A stretch of 64,000 nt of DNA from JAEINY01 sp942490535 (GTDB lineage Bacteria > Bacteroidota > Bacteroidia > Bacteroidales > Marinilabiliaceae). A program made the position numbers and the translations under genes. The notes beneath the pieces were generated by a model, which did no database searches, was not told where the DNA came from, and was given only the letters and a program-made list of their open reading frames with translations. Positions 18,262 through 26,876 of the stretch are shown piece after piece. The DNA is taken from the NCBI GenBank assembly GCA_942490535.1, contig CALNXQ010000005.1, positions 248,001 through 312,000 on the forward strand. The letters run 5' to 3'. How positions within the stretch are numbered: the stretch's first letter is position 1; every line of letters begins with the position of its first letter.

Positions 18262-19020
18262 TTAGGTTTTCTTTTGTCGCGGTTTCACGGTTAAGACAAC
18301 AAATACCAGAATACCGATGAATAAAATTAAGATACCTGCCACCTTCGTAATGTTCAACACATAACCCTGGCCGACTGGATCGTAACTGTAACAAAATTGC
18401 AGAATGCGATTTACTGTTGGCCCTGGTATGCCTTTGGAGGCTTCAATAACAGCCAGCTTAAATTCAAATGGTAAAAAATAAGTACCAATGAGATAACGGG
18501 TGATTTTACCTTCAGGACTCAATAAGATTAATCCTGCAGTGTGAATAAAGTCGGTGCCGGTTCGCTTATAACTAAAGCCGGTGGCATGAGTTAACCGGGC
18601 CACATTCAAACTATCAGCTGTAAAGAACAACCAGCCCTTTTCGAGGCCTTCTTTCTCCACTAGCATGGAATAATTATTGCGCTTCTTCAACGCCAGATCC
18701 GATGTTTCAGTATAGTCAAAACTAATGGTGACGATTTGATAATCCGTTCCCAATTTAAGGTCTGAACTATTCACTACCTCGGCTATACCGTCCATCAAAG
18801 GAGTGCAGATACCCGGGCAGCGGTAATACACAAAATTCAGTACGGTTGGTTTATTGATGACATCGGCAAGTAGGATGGAATCCCCATGAATATCAAACAG
18901 CACTACATCCCCTGGAATGAGCGTATCCAAATGCTCTACAATCCCAATCTTATCGGGATTCTGAGCATTCCCAATTAGATAAAAGATTCCAAATAAGATG
19001 ATGGTTAAAAGGCGTTTCAT
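18262..19020 (-). CDS. SCO1/SenC copper chaperone
   Basis: 252 residues: N-terminal signal, thioredoxin-like domain with the copper-binding CPGIC (C68 and C72) and the partner histidine in FIHTAG about 90 residues later, then a C-terminal membrane helix (about 225-246). Sco proteins load or reduce the CuA site of subunit II. A C-terminal rather than N-terminal anchor is a Bacteroidota-style layout. It is the first gene of the oxidase operon; no clear promoter was found in the AT-rich stretch upstream. Confidence 0.92.
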   Translation of the reverse strand: MKRLLTIILFGIFYLIGNAQNPDKIGIVEHLDTLIPGDVVLFDIHGDSILLADVINKPTVLNFVYYRCPGICTPLMDGIAEVVNSSDLKLGTDYQIVTISFDYTETSDLALKKRNNYSMLVEKEGLEKGWLFFTADSLNVARLTHATGFSYKRTGTDFIHTAGLILLSPEGKITRYLIGTYFLPFEFKLAVIEASKGIPGPTVNRILQFCYSYDPVGQGYVLNITKVAGILILFIGILVFVVLTVKPRQKKT

Positions 19021-19321
19021 AGATTGGTTTGGCGTTTCAATTTGTTAAAATATAAAAAAGTAATTAAATACTCAATACTCCTCTATAACTATTTTCAGCA
19101 CCCTCGCCACACAAAGCATTCCTCAACTCTAAAAGTTTTACCGACAAAACCTTTTAAGTCATCTTTTATAACAATAAGCAAAGTATTTGGTTGTGAGCTA
19201 AGAAGAATAATTAGCTTCGGTTGACTTGAACATATATTAAAAAAAGGAAGTAAGTGAAGAAGAGCTCAAATCATTCTTCTTCACTTTACAGCCTGAATTG
19301 CCTAATTAGATTTTGTAACAA
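19021..19321. other. Gene-free stretch between methyltransferase and sco
   Basis: About 300 bp, AT-rich. It holds the methyltransferase terminator at 19237-19286 and must contain the promoter of the oxidase operon, but no good match to TAnnTTTG was seen on the minus strand. Short open frames here look random. Confidence 0.6.
19237..19286 (-). terminator. Intrinsic terminator of the methyltransferase gene
   Basis: A perfect 12-bp stem (19252-19263 with 19275-19286, core AGTGAAGAAGA) around an 11-nt loop, followed on the minus strand by a run of seven T about six bases later. Confidence 0.75.
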
Positions 19322-20179
19322 CTACACCGCTACTTCGGCTGCAGGAGCAATCAATTCCTTTCTTACCGGCTCATTGGCCAGTAATTCTTCCAAATGGGGA
19401 TGCATTCTAAACTCCTCACTAACGATACGATATTCCTCCTTAGCATCCAGGTGCTTTTTGAAATTCGTGCGAATGGACCGGATCATCGTGTTCTTCTCTG
19501 TATAACGAGAAGACACAAAATCAAAAACATCTACTTTATAACCTTGCTGCTCCATAAGTAGTCCACGCAACGAATCTGAGATCATCATAATGGTTTTGTC
19601 ACGAAAAGCCTTGTGGCGCAACACAGCTTTCAATCGCTGATTTTTCATGGTAATGGTATTCTGGCAACACGATACCGAGAGCACAATACGCGCCTGATGC
19701 CGCACCCCCAAATACATGGTTTTATCCGTAGCGGTATCACAGGCATGTAGTGAATACACCACGTCTACCTTTTGATCCATGCAGAAATCATTGATGTCAC
19801 AACCATAAAAATGCATGTGCTCGAAATTCAACCGTCTGGCCAATTCACGATTGTTATTCATCAACCGCTCATTGTAATCAATGCAATGAATTTCTACGTC
19901 GCGTTTCCCAATGGTTTGATAGTAATAATAAATCAAAAAACTCAGGTAGCAATTTCCTGCCCCGCTGTCAACCAAAATAATTTTTCTCTTTTGGGAAACT
20001 TTACGCAACTCAGCGTGCAGGATCTCCAGATACGCAATGATCTGCTCAATCTTAACCTTATTATCCAATGAGATAAACTCGTTTCTTCCTTGTAATTTTA
20101 TGATCTGAAAGAGATCACTTAGAATCTCTCTTTCTTCTTTATTAATAAGCATGCTAATTCCTTTTGAGTGTAAACTCAT
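19322..20179 (-). CDS. Class I SAM methyltransferase (Methyltransf_32-like)
   Basis: 285 residues. The SAM-binding glycine loop reads VDSGAGNCYLS (motif I), an acidic IDYN follows about 30 residues on, and DVVYSLHACDTATD is the characteristic box of the Methyltransf_32 (METTL25/RRNAD-like) group. VSCCQ follows, as in those proteins. Substrate unknown; RNA or protein methylation is conceivable from distant relatives. It stands alone, with its own terminator. A second ATG (residue 10, 20152) would shorten it to begin MLINKEE. Confidence 0.78.
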   Translation of the reverse strand: MSLHSKGISMLINKEEREILSDLFQIIKLQGRNEFISLDNKVKIEQIIAYLEILHAELRKVSQKRKIILVDSGAGNCYLSFLIYYYYQTIGKRDVEIHCIDYNERLMNNNRELARRLNFEHMHFYGCDINDFCMDQKVDVVYSLHACDTATDKTMYLGVRHQARIVLSVSCCQNTITMKNQRLKAVLRHKAFRDKTIMMISDSLRGLLMEQQGYKVDVFDFVSSRYTEKNTMIRSIRTNFKKHLDAKEEYRIVSEEFRMHPHLEELLANEPVRKELIAPAAEVAV

Positions 20180-20610
20180 GAGGTAATTGTTGCTTGAAAA
20201 AGATTATAAGAAAATAGTATGTAGAAAAAAGATCACTATGCAATTGCCGGATACACATTAAACTTACAAATAATCCAATTACAACAATTCAACCTCATGA
20301 AATGATATACGAGATAAATTGATTATGTAGAAGATTACTTTGCGACTAGTTACTGGATACATTTAACCCAACAAAAAGCATTTCAGCTAAATTTCTTCTA
20401 CATTATATGTAATTTAGATTATTTGTTCCCAAGCCATTATCCTAGCGGTAACGTATGGGGCGGTTTTCCGGCGTTTCTATTTTAAATTCATTGCAAAACT
20501 AAACAATAAGTTTTGAAATTCAAAAACGATAATGATAGAATTACAGCACTAATAAAAAACGCTACTCCCAAAGGAAGCAGCGCTATATTTATGATGATAT
20601 AATGAGAGTC
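20180..20610. other. Gene-free stretch between psd and the methyltransferase
   Basis: About 430 bp, AT-rich, without a plausible gene or RNA that I recognise. It contains the psd terminator (20554-20584). The stretch 20180-20450 should hold the methyltransferase promoter; no match to the Bacteroidota consensus better than one mismatch was found. Confidence 0.6.
20554..20584 (-). terminator. Intrinsic terminator after psd
   Basis: On the minus strand CGCTGCTTCC, loop TTTG, GGAGTAGCG then TTTTTT. Ten-base stem with two G-T pairs, 27 bp after the psd stop. Confidence 0.8.
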
Positions 20611-21267
20611 TTAGTCTTTCAACCAACCAATAATGGTTTGGCGACCTCTTACCTTTTGCTCCAGCTCTACATCAATACGCGTCCCGAGAGGTAAATAGAG
20701 ATCCACCCTTGAGCCAAATTTGATGAATCCCATCTCCTGCCCCTGATTAATTCCTGTTTCCTCTTTGGCATAACATACGATTCTACGGGCTAATGCACCA
20801 GCGACTTGTCTCAATAAGATTTGCGTACCTTTTTTATTTTCTAAAACAACGGTTGTACGTTCGTTTTCAGTGGATGACTTAGGCAAATAAGCAGCTTGAA
20901 AACGGCCATTATGATGACGAAAATACTTTACAATCCCTTTAATGGGGTACCAATTGATATGAACGTTAAAAGGACTCATAAAAACAGATACTTGGATACA
21001 TCGCGTTTTTAGATACTCCGTCTCCTCCACTTCTTCTATCACGACCACTTTACCATCAGCCGGACAAACAATGGCGCCATCTTGAATGAGAGCCTCGCGC
21101 TTAGGACTCCGAAAAAAATTCAAAACCACAAAGAAAAAGATGGCAGACGCAAGTACTGTGAACTGCACCACATCGATGTTGGTTAGAAAATAAATACCTG
21201 CATTAAGCGCAAGCAAAACTGTTAGCACAAGGATTAGGGTACCATACCCTTCTTTATGAATTGTCAT
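20611..21267 (-). CDS. psd: Phosphatidylserine decarboxylase (short, membrane-anchored type)
   Basis: 218 residues, the short Psd-A form. Two N-terminal hydrophobic segments (about 9-50), then PADGKVV, SPFNVHINWYPIKG and the self-cleavage region IKFGSRVDLYLP, where the Gly-Ser bond is cut to create the pyruvoyl cofactor. It converts phosphatidylserine to phosphatidylethanolamine, the main phospholipid of these bacteria. It lies 16 bp downstream of cdsA, which makes the CDP-diacylglycerol used to build its substrate. Confidence 0.94.
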   Translation of the reverse strand: MTIHKEGYGTLILVLTVLLALNAGIYFLTNIDVVQFTVLASAIFFFVVLNFFRSPKREALIQDGAIVCPADGKVVVIEEVEETEYLKTRCIQVSVFMSPFNVHINWYPIKGIVKYFRHHNGRFQAAYLPKSSTENERTTVVLENKKGTQILLRQVAGALARRIVCYAKEETGINQGQEMGFIKFGSRVDLYLPLGTRIDVELEQKVRGRQTIIGWLKD

Positions 21268-21283
21268 ATTTATAGCTTATAAT

Positions 21284-22093
21284 TTATCCAAATAAAACAA
21301 ATAAGGCATATACCATGGGAGCAGAAAACAACACTGCATCAAAGCGATCTAATACTCCCCCATGTCCTGGCAAAATGGATCCGGAATCCTTAATGTCGAC
21401 ATTGCGTTTCAGCATGGATTCCACCAAATCACCGATGGTTCCAAACACTGAAACCACGATCCCGGCTAACAACCAAACCCACAACTGAGAAATATCCGTT
21501 AGCATATAAATGATCCAAGCGGCTGCAAATGTAAATAATATCCCGCCAATAAATCCTTCCCATGTTTTTTTGGGTGATATCCGCTCATACAATTTATGCT
21601 TGCCGATACTGACCCCAACCACATAGGCTCCCGTATCATTACACCATACCAGCGCAAAGAAGCCAAGCAACAAAGCACTGTTGAATTCGCCATTGGCACA
21701 ACCAAACAAATATAGAAAAGTAAGTGGTAATGACACATACACCGGCACCAGTAAAGTAAGTGCAATGCGCTGAAATGGATGTTCTCCTCCCTTAAACAGC
21801 TCATGAACAAAAGGCAACCAGACTAAAGGCATCAATAGTACGTACCACTTCGCTGTAATAAGGCCCTGGGTATTTAAAAAGACTAAAATCTGAAACGATA
21901 ACCCCAGTAGCAAGGACGCCAACAAATTAACTTTATCATACTTACGTTCCAACATTTTCTTCAATTCCATCATACCCAGGATGGCAACCAACAGGCAAAC
22001 ACCAAAGAATACAATAGGATCAAACAAAATGGATCCGATGATGGTAATGATAAATAAAACGCCGGTAAGCGTACGTTGAATTAAATTCTTCAT
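21284..22093 (-). CDS. cdsA: Phosphatidate cytidylyltransferase
   Basis: 269 residues, about eight membrane helices. The family signature is complete near the C-terminus: SMLKRNVDIKDSG followed by LPGHGGVLDRFD. SPKKTWEGFIGG is also typical. It makes CDP-diacylglycerol from phosphatidate and CTP. It belongs to the leftward block rsfS-ftsH-cdsA-psd, although hairpins separate it from ftsH. Confidence 0.96.
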   Translation of the reverse strand: MKNLIQRTLTGVLFIITIIGSILFDPIVFFGVCLLVAILGMMELKKMLERKYDKVNLLASLLLGLSFQILVFLNTQGLITAKWYVLLMPLVWLPFVHELFKGGEHPFQRIALTLLVPVYVSLPLTFLYLFGCANGEFNSALLLGFFALVWCNDTGAYVVGVSIGKHKLYERISPKKTWEGFIGGILFTFAAAWIIYMLTDISQLWVWLLAGIVVSVFGTIGDLVESMLKRNVDIKDSGSILPGHGGVLDRFDAVLFSAPMVYALFVLFG

Positions 22094-22151
22094 TGATCAG
22101 CTTTAGTTTGCAAAGTTAATATATCCCTTCAATATATAAAATCAACAAATC

Positions 22152-22228
22152 GTATCATCTTCTGAAGAAGATGATACTCCCCTATAAAAGAACAACGGAC
22201 CGATCCATTTCTGGAATCGGCCCGTTGT
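22152..22228 (-). terminator. Double hairpin between ftsH and cdsA
   Basis: Two strong inverted repeats. 22192-22206 pairs with 22213-22228 (core CGGCCCGTTG / CAACGGACCG with small mismatches) and is followed on the minus strand by TTCTTTTA. 22152-22162 pairs perfectly with 22167-22177 (GTATCATCTTC, loop TGAA). The first looks like an ftsH terminator; the second may be an attenuator or processing site ahead of cdsA. Confidence 0.7.
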
Positions 22229-22303
22229 ATCATTTATCAAATGCTTTTTCAACATCTTAAATAGTCGATGCTACATACATTTGTATATTCATTAAATGAC
22301 TTA

Positions 22304-24334
22304 TTAGTCATTATTCTCTTCCTGCAAAGGAGTTGAAGAGGCATCAGTATCTTCAAATTTTACATCTGGCTGATTTTCTCCGTTTCCATTTTCTTCCTGA
22401 ATGAAATGACCTGTAAAAAGTCGCTTCCCAAAAATCTTCTCCAGATCTTCACTGAAAATAACTTCTTTTTCTAAAAGACGCTCAGCTAAAACAGAGTGCT
22501 TCTCATGATTCTCAACCAATATCTTCTTGGCCCGCTGATACTGCTCATCAATGATGCGGGTAACTTCTTTGTCAATCAACTCAGCCGTTTTTTCACTGTA
22601 CGGCTTATTGAATGAGTATTCCGATTGACCTGATGAATCATAGAAACTAACATTCCCCACTGCCGGACTCATGCCAAAGAATGAAACCATAGCATAGGCC
22701 TGTTTTGTGACTTTCTCCAAATCATTTAAAGCACCGGTACTAATACGTCCAAACATAATCTCTTCAGCCGCACGTCCACCCAAAGCCGAACACATTTCAT
22801 CCAGTATTTGCTGTGTCGTTGTTAACTGACGTTCTTCCGGCAAATACCAGGCAGCACCCAAGGCTTTTCCACGCGGCACAATGGTGACTTTCACCAAGGG
22901 ATGCGCGTGTTCCAGCAACCAGCTAATGGCGGCGTGCCCAGCTTCGTGATAAGCTACCGCTTTACGCTCATCATGCGATATGATTTTATTTTTCTTTTCC
23001 AAACCACCCACAATCCGATCAACAGCATCCAGAAAATCATCTTTCTCAACGATCTTTTTATCCTTACGTGCAGCAATCAAAGCCGCTTCATTACACACAT
23101 TGGCGATATCGGCACCTGAAAAACCAGGTGTTTGTTTGGCCAGGAAGTCGCTCTTCACATCTTCAGCCAAGCGCAACGGACGTAAATGTACTTCAAAGAT
23201 GGCCTTACGCTCAATCAAGTCTGGTAATTCCACATGAATCTGACGATCGAAACGACCGGCACGCATCAACGCGCGATCCAGAATATCCGCACGGTTAGTC
23301 GCTGCTAAAATAATAACCCCACTGTTGGTCGCAAAACCATCCATCTCGGTCAGCAACTGGTTCAAGGTATTCTCACGCTCATCGTTGGCACCCATATTAG
23401 GACTTTTGCCTCGGGCCCGACCAATGGCATCAATCTCATCGATGAAAATGATACAAGGAGCTTTTTCTTTGGCTTTCTTAAATAAGTCACGTACCCGGCT
23501 GGCACCTACTCCCACAAACATCTCTACGAAATCAGAACCAGACATGCTGAAGAAAGGGACATTCGCTTCCCCCGCCACCGCTTTTGCCAATAGGGTTTTA
23601 CCTGTTCCTGGAGGCCCTACTAATAGGGCTCCTTTAGGGATCTTACCTCCCAGTTGTGTATATTTTTCAGGTCTTTTCAGAAACTCTACAATCTCTTCCA
23701 ATTCCACTTTCGCTTCTACTAATCCGGCAACGTCGGTAAAATTGACATTAATGCTGGATTCCTTATCAAACATTTTAGCCCGTGATTTACCTACATTGAA
23801 AATATTACCGGCACCACCACCGCCACCTTGTCCGCCCATACGACGAAAGATGAAAATCCACAACACCACGATGAACAGCAAAGGCCACATGTAGGCAAAA
23901 AAGTCACCAAAGAAATTAGTGCGATCTTCATTGGTATAATCAAAGTTATTGCCGGTCTCTTTTTGCGCCGCTTCGATGTGACGAATAAAATCTTCCTCAG
24001 ACAAATACTTCACCTTAAAATGTGGTCCGCCTTCCTGAGGTCCGTTAAAGCTTTCTTTGATTAAGTCTTTATACTTATCTAACTGATCAGTTTTAATGGT
24101 TATTTCAGCAACACCCTCGTTTCGAATAACGGTAATTTTTTCGATGTCACCTTCTTTCAAAAGCCGTTCCTTAAACTGCGTATAAGAAATACTATGCGGA
24201 CCTTGTCCAAAATCAAATGTACTGACAGCAATAAGTGCGGCGGCAATTAAAGCATAAGCCCAATACAAATTGAACTTTGGAAGTTTGGGTTTGTTACTCT
24301 CGCCCCCAGGCATATTTGGTTTTTCGTTTGCCAT
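22304..24334 (-). CDS. ftsH: ATP-dependent zinc metalloprotease FtsH
   Basis: 676 residues. Two membrane helices (about 24-40 and 143-165) frame a periplasmic domain. The AAA+ module shows GPPGTGKT, FIDEIDAIG and the second-region-of-homology arginines, and the peptidase carries the zinc site HEAGH. It degrades misfolded membrane proteins and regulatory substrates. It starts 19 bp after rsfS. The C-terminal tail is acidic and Asn/Gln-rich, of variable sequence in this phylum. Confidence 0.97.
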   Translation of the reverse strand: MANEKPNMPGGESNKPKLPKFNLYWAYALIAAALIAVSTFDFGQGPHSISYTQFKERLLKEGDIEKITVIRNEGVAEITIKTDQLDKYKDLIKESFNGPQEGGPHFKVKYLSEEDFIRHIEAAQKETGNNFDYTNEDRTNFFGDFFAYMWPLLFIVVLWIFIFRRMGGQGGGGGAGNIFNVGKSRAKMFDKESSINVNFTDVAGLVEAKVELEEIVEFLKRPEKYTQLGGKIPKGALLVGPPGTGKTLLAKAVAGEANVPFFSMSGSDFVEMFVGVGASRVRDLFKKAKEKAPCIIFIDEIDAIGRARGKSPNMGANDERENTLNQLLTEMDGFATNSGVIILAATNRADILDRALMRAGRFDRQIHVELPDLIERKAIFEVHLRPLRLAEDVKSDFLAKQTPGFSGADIANVCNEAALIAARKDKKIVEKDDFLDAVDRIVGGLEKKNKIISHDERKAVAYHEAGHAAISWLLEHAHPLVKVTIVPRGKALGAAWYLPEERQLTTTQQILDEMCSALGGRAAEEIMFGRISTGALNDLEKVTKQAYAMVSFFGMSPAVGNVSFYDSSGQSEYSFNKPYSEKTAELIDKEVTRIIDEQYQRAKKILVENHEKHSVLAERLLEKEVIFSEDLEKIFGKRLFTGHFIQEENGNGENQPDVKFEDTDASSTPLQEENND

Positions 24335-24353
24335 CTGTTTTTAGCCTAAAATA

Positions 24354-24725
24354 TTAAAACAAGTTTTCTATATTGGTTCGTTTGGCATCAGCCCATAACG
24401 CTTCCAGATTATAGAACGCTCTTTCACTTCGTTGGAATACATGTACAACGACATCAAAATAATCCAGTAAAATCCATTGCGCATTCTCTCGTCCTTCCGT
24501 ATGGTTGGGCCTTTCCCCCAGCTTTTCCCGAACGTATTTATCGACCGATTCAGCCACAGAGTCCACATGTGTGTTACTTTCTCCACTGCAAATAACAAAA
24601 TATTGACATATTGTATTGTCTAATTCGGTAAGATCAAGGATTACAATATCTGTGCCTTTCTTTTCCTGTAATCCTTCAACAACGGCATCAGCTAATTGTT
24701 TTGGCGAGTATACTTCTTCTTTCAT
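24354..24725 (-). CDS. rsfS: Ribosome silencing factor RsfS
   Basis: 123 residues, the normal size. DUF143 features are seen: DIVILDL, YFVICSGES, VDSVAESV, W-x-L-LDYFDVVVHVF and the terminal Y-NLE-LW. It binds ribosomal protein L14 and blocks subunit joining under nutrient shortage. It is the first gene of the leftward block and is divergent from birA; a minus-strand TATCTTTG at 24852-24859 may be its -7 element but has no good upstream TTG. Confidence 0.93.
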   Translation of the reverse strand: MKEEVYSPKQLADAVVEGLQEKKGTDIVILDLTELDNTICQYFVICSGESNTHVDSVAESVDKYVREKLGERPNHTEGRENAQWILLDYFDVVVHVFQRSERAFYNLEALWADAKRTNIENLF

Positions 24726-24946
24726 TCTTAATTTTTACTTTTCGCGTCATCAAATAATATTGGTGCAGATTATCAATAAAATCCACACATAACGCTATTT
24801 TCATCCTCATTTGGCATTTCCAAAAAAACAAAGAATAACGCTATTTTTGCTCAAAGATACTACTTTTAGATAGATATAATCATCTATTTTTGCCAATTGA
24901 AAGGGAGGACCTGTCATCCTGACATTTTAGCACAAAACCTGAAAAC

Positions 24947-25696
24947 ATGGCGCATTACAATGAATCACCGACCGTGATGATCTTAGACGAAACTCCATCC
25001 ACCAATACTGAGTTGAAGAATCAGATCAAGACCAAAAAACTGGCTGAGTTTTCAATGGTTGTCACTGAACATCAGACAGCGGGCCGGGGTCAGCAGGGCA
25101 ATTCATGGGAAAGCGAGAAGGGCGCCAACCTGACTTTTAGTGTTTTATTACGCCCCTCTTTTCTGGAGCCACACTTACAGTTTTACTTATCAAAAATTGT
25201 ATCCCTGGCCATTATCGATGTTTTGCACTTGCATCACATTCAGGCCACCATCAAATGGCCCAACGACATTTATATTAACGATAAAAAGATAGCCGGTATC
25301 CTCATCGAAAGCTCCTTAACGGGCGCACAAATGGATTCAACAGTGATCGGGATTGGGCTGAATGTCAACCAGTGCGACTTCCTTTCCGATGCGCCGAATC
25401 CCATCTCCTTAAAGCAAATAACCGGTTTATCGTACAATCTGGAAAGCTTGCTCAAACAACTTGTCGAAGCCCTTATTTCCCGTTATCGTATACTGCAGGA
25501 AGGACTTTTCACGGCGATTGATGAACGTTATTTTCAACAGCTCTACAGAAAGACAGGGACGCATTCCTACAAAGATCAAAACGGTCCTTTTTTGGCGACG
25601 CTTAGCAAAGTGAATCCCGATGGGATTTTAACGCTGCTTGATGTGGAGGGCCAAGAGCGCCAATACGCTTTTAAAGAAGTGGAGTTCCTTATTTAG
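24947..25696 (+). CDS. birA: Biotin--[acetyl-CoA-carboxylase] ligase
   Basis: 249 residues, catalytic and C-terminal domains only, without the N-terminal helix-turn-helix of repressor-type BirA, so it probably does not regulate transcription. The active site is seen as DETPSTN, TAGRGQQGNSWES and the KWPNDIY and KIAGILIE boxes. It biotinylates the carboxyl carrier protein. A TATTTTTG at 24885-24892 is a candidate -7 element. Confidence 0.95.
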   Translation: MAHYNESPTVMILDETPSTNTELKNQIKTKKLAEFSMVVTEHQTAGRGQQGNSWESEKGANLTFSVLLRPSFLEPHLQFYLSKIVSLAIIDVLHLHHIQATIKWPNDIYINDKKIAGILIESSLTGAQMDSTVIGIGLNVNQCDFLSDAPNPISLKQITGLSYNLESLLKQLVEALISRYRILQEGLFTAIDERYFQQLYRKTGTHSYKDQNGPFLATLSKVNPDGILTLLDVEGQERQYAFKEVEFLI

Positions 25697-25768
25697 AGAA
25701 TGGACTCATACCCTTCATACCATAGGCATCAGTTGGTTCGCGCTGCACTTTAAATCTCAACAGCACTA

Positions 25769-26173
25769 CTAGTATTGATGCGCTGCAATGCCATCAGCCA
25801 AAGTTTCCAGGAATTTTTTCACCGGATTACTAGCCATCATTTTTACCATTGGATTCATATCCGCTTTGATGGTTAATTTCATCCGAGTGTCATTTTCGCC
25901 CGCTTCTTTTAGTTGAATCCACAAAAAGAAATTAAACGGCACTTTTCCCTCACCCGTAAACTTAATGGTTTTAGAGGCTTCCTTCTCCACAATCCGAAGT
26001 CCTACTTCACCCAGCGGATCCACTGTAAAACGGCAACTGTCCCCATCGGACTGCCAATTGGTAATTTTATCTTTAGGAATCACTTCGCCAAAATGATTGA
26101 AATCGGAAAGAAAATTATAGATGCGCTCCTGCGGGGAGGCAATCTTTTTTACGGAACTTTCAAACGTTGTCAT
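25769..26173 (-). CDS. SRPBCC-fold protein (polyketide cyclase/START-like)
   Basis: 134 residues with the helix-grip outline of SRPBCC proteins: PQERIYNFLSDFNHF, a beta-rich middle and the long C-terminal helix PVKKFLETLADGIA. Such proteins bind a hydrophobic ligand; no substrate can be told. It follows pyrE but is separated from it by an intrinsic terminator, and it is convergent with birA. Confidence 0.75.
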   Translation of the reverse strand: MTTFESSVKKIASPQERIYNFLSDFNHFGEVIPKDKITNWQSDGDSCRFTVDPLGEVGLRIVEKEASKTIKFTGEGKVPFNFFLWIQLKEAGENDTRMKLTIKADMNPMVKMMASNPVKKFLETLADGIAAHQY

Positions 26174-26182
26174 ATCTCACAC

Positions 26183-26214
26183 AAAAAAAAGAGCAAGTCC
26201 ATTCAGACCTGCTC
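26183..26214 (-). terminator. Intrinsic terminator after pyrE
   Basis: Minus strand: GAGCAGGTC, six-base loop, GGACTTGCTC then a run of T. Nine base pairs with one G-T. It sits only ~10 bp ahead of the next start codon, so readthrough would be needed to express the SRPBCC gene from the pyrE promoter. Confidence 0.82.
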
Positions 26215-26236
26215 ATATATCATCAATCACTCTCAA

Positions 26237-26869
26237 TTATTTCTTCCAGCTGGCCGGATCCTTGCGCCACTCTTCCAAAGTGGCCACATTATCCGAAGAC
26301 ACATCCCCTGAATTAACCGCCACCTCAATCAACTCCTGATAAGAGCTTAAAGTTGTTAATTCCACGTTCGCTTTGGCAAAGCTTTCAGCAGCCACATTGA
26401 ATCCATAAGTGAAGATAGCCATCATTCCCATGACTTCACATCCCCCGTTACGAATGGCTTCCACAGCTTTCAAGCTACTACCACCGGTAGAGATCAGATC
26501 TTCGATCACCACCACCTTCTGACCTGGTTTTAAATCCCCTTCAATGAGGTTTTCCAACCCATGGCCCTTAGGTGCAGAACGCACATAAACAAAGGGCTTT
26601 CCTAATGCATCTGCGACCAGAGCACCTTGGGCGATCGCACCTGTTGCCACTCCCGCAATAACATCCACATCACCGTACTTCTCAAGCACTAAACGTGCAA
26701 ATTGAAGTTTAATGAAGTTTCTAACTTCCGGGTAAGATAACGTCTTCCGATTGTCGCAATAGATGGGAGAAATCCAACCCGACGCCCAGGTAAACGGGTT
26801 TGCAGGTTGCAATTTTATTGCCTTTATTTGTAGCAACTGTTTGGCTACAATTTCTGCTAATTTTTCCAT
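26237..26869 (-). CDS. pyrE: Orotate phosphoribosyltransferase
   Basis: 210 residues from MEKLAEIV, the usual length. The PRPP-binding motif is VVVIEDLISTGGSS; WASGWISPIYCDNR is typical of the N-terminal part. It joins orotate to PRPP in UMP synthesis. The frame stays open for another 32 codons upstream, but those would overlap the Nudix gene and resemble nothing, so the start at 26869 is preferred. That leaves seven bases to the divergent Nudix start. Confidence 0.95.
   Translation of the reverse strand: MEKLAEIVAKQLLQIKAIKLQPANPFTWASGWISPIYCDNRKTLSYPEVRNFIKLQFARLVLEKYGDVDVIAGVATGAIAQGALVADALGKPFVYVRSAPKGHGLENLIEGDLKPGQKVVVIEDLISTGGSSLKAVEAIRNGGCEVMGMMAIFTYGFNVAAESFAKANVELTTLSSYQELIEVAVNSGDVSSDNVATLEEWRKDPASWKK
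26801..26831 (+). promoter_or_regulatory. Likely promoter of the Nudix gene, inside pyrE
   Basis: TTG at 26801-26803, 20-bp spacer, TTTATTTG at 26824-26831 (one mismatch to TAnnTTTG). It lies within the pyrE coding region, 45 bp before the Nudix start. Confidence 0.5.
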
Positions 26870-26876
26870 ACCACAA

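Noticed and set aside
19024..19224. 66-codon frame upstream of sco
   Set aside because: AT-rich random-looking peptide in what should be the promoter region of the oxidase operon.
22152..22177. Riboswitch ahead of cdsA
   Set aside because: Only a simple perfect hairpin; no multi-helix conserved core.
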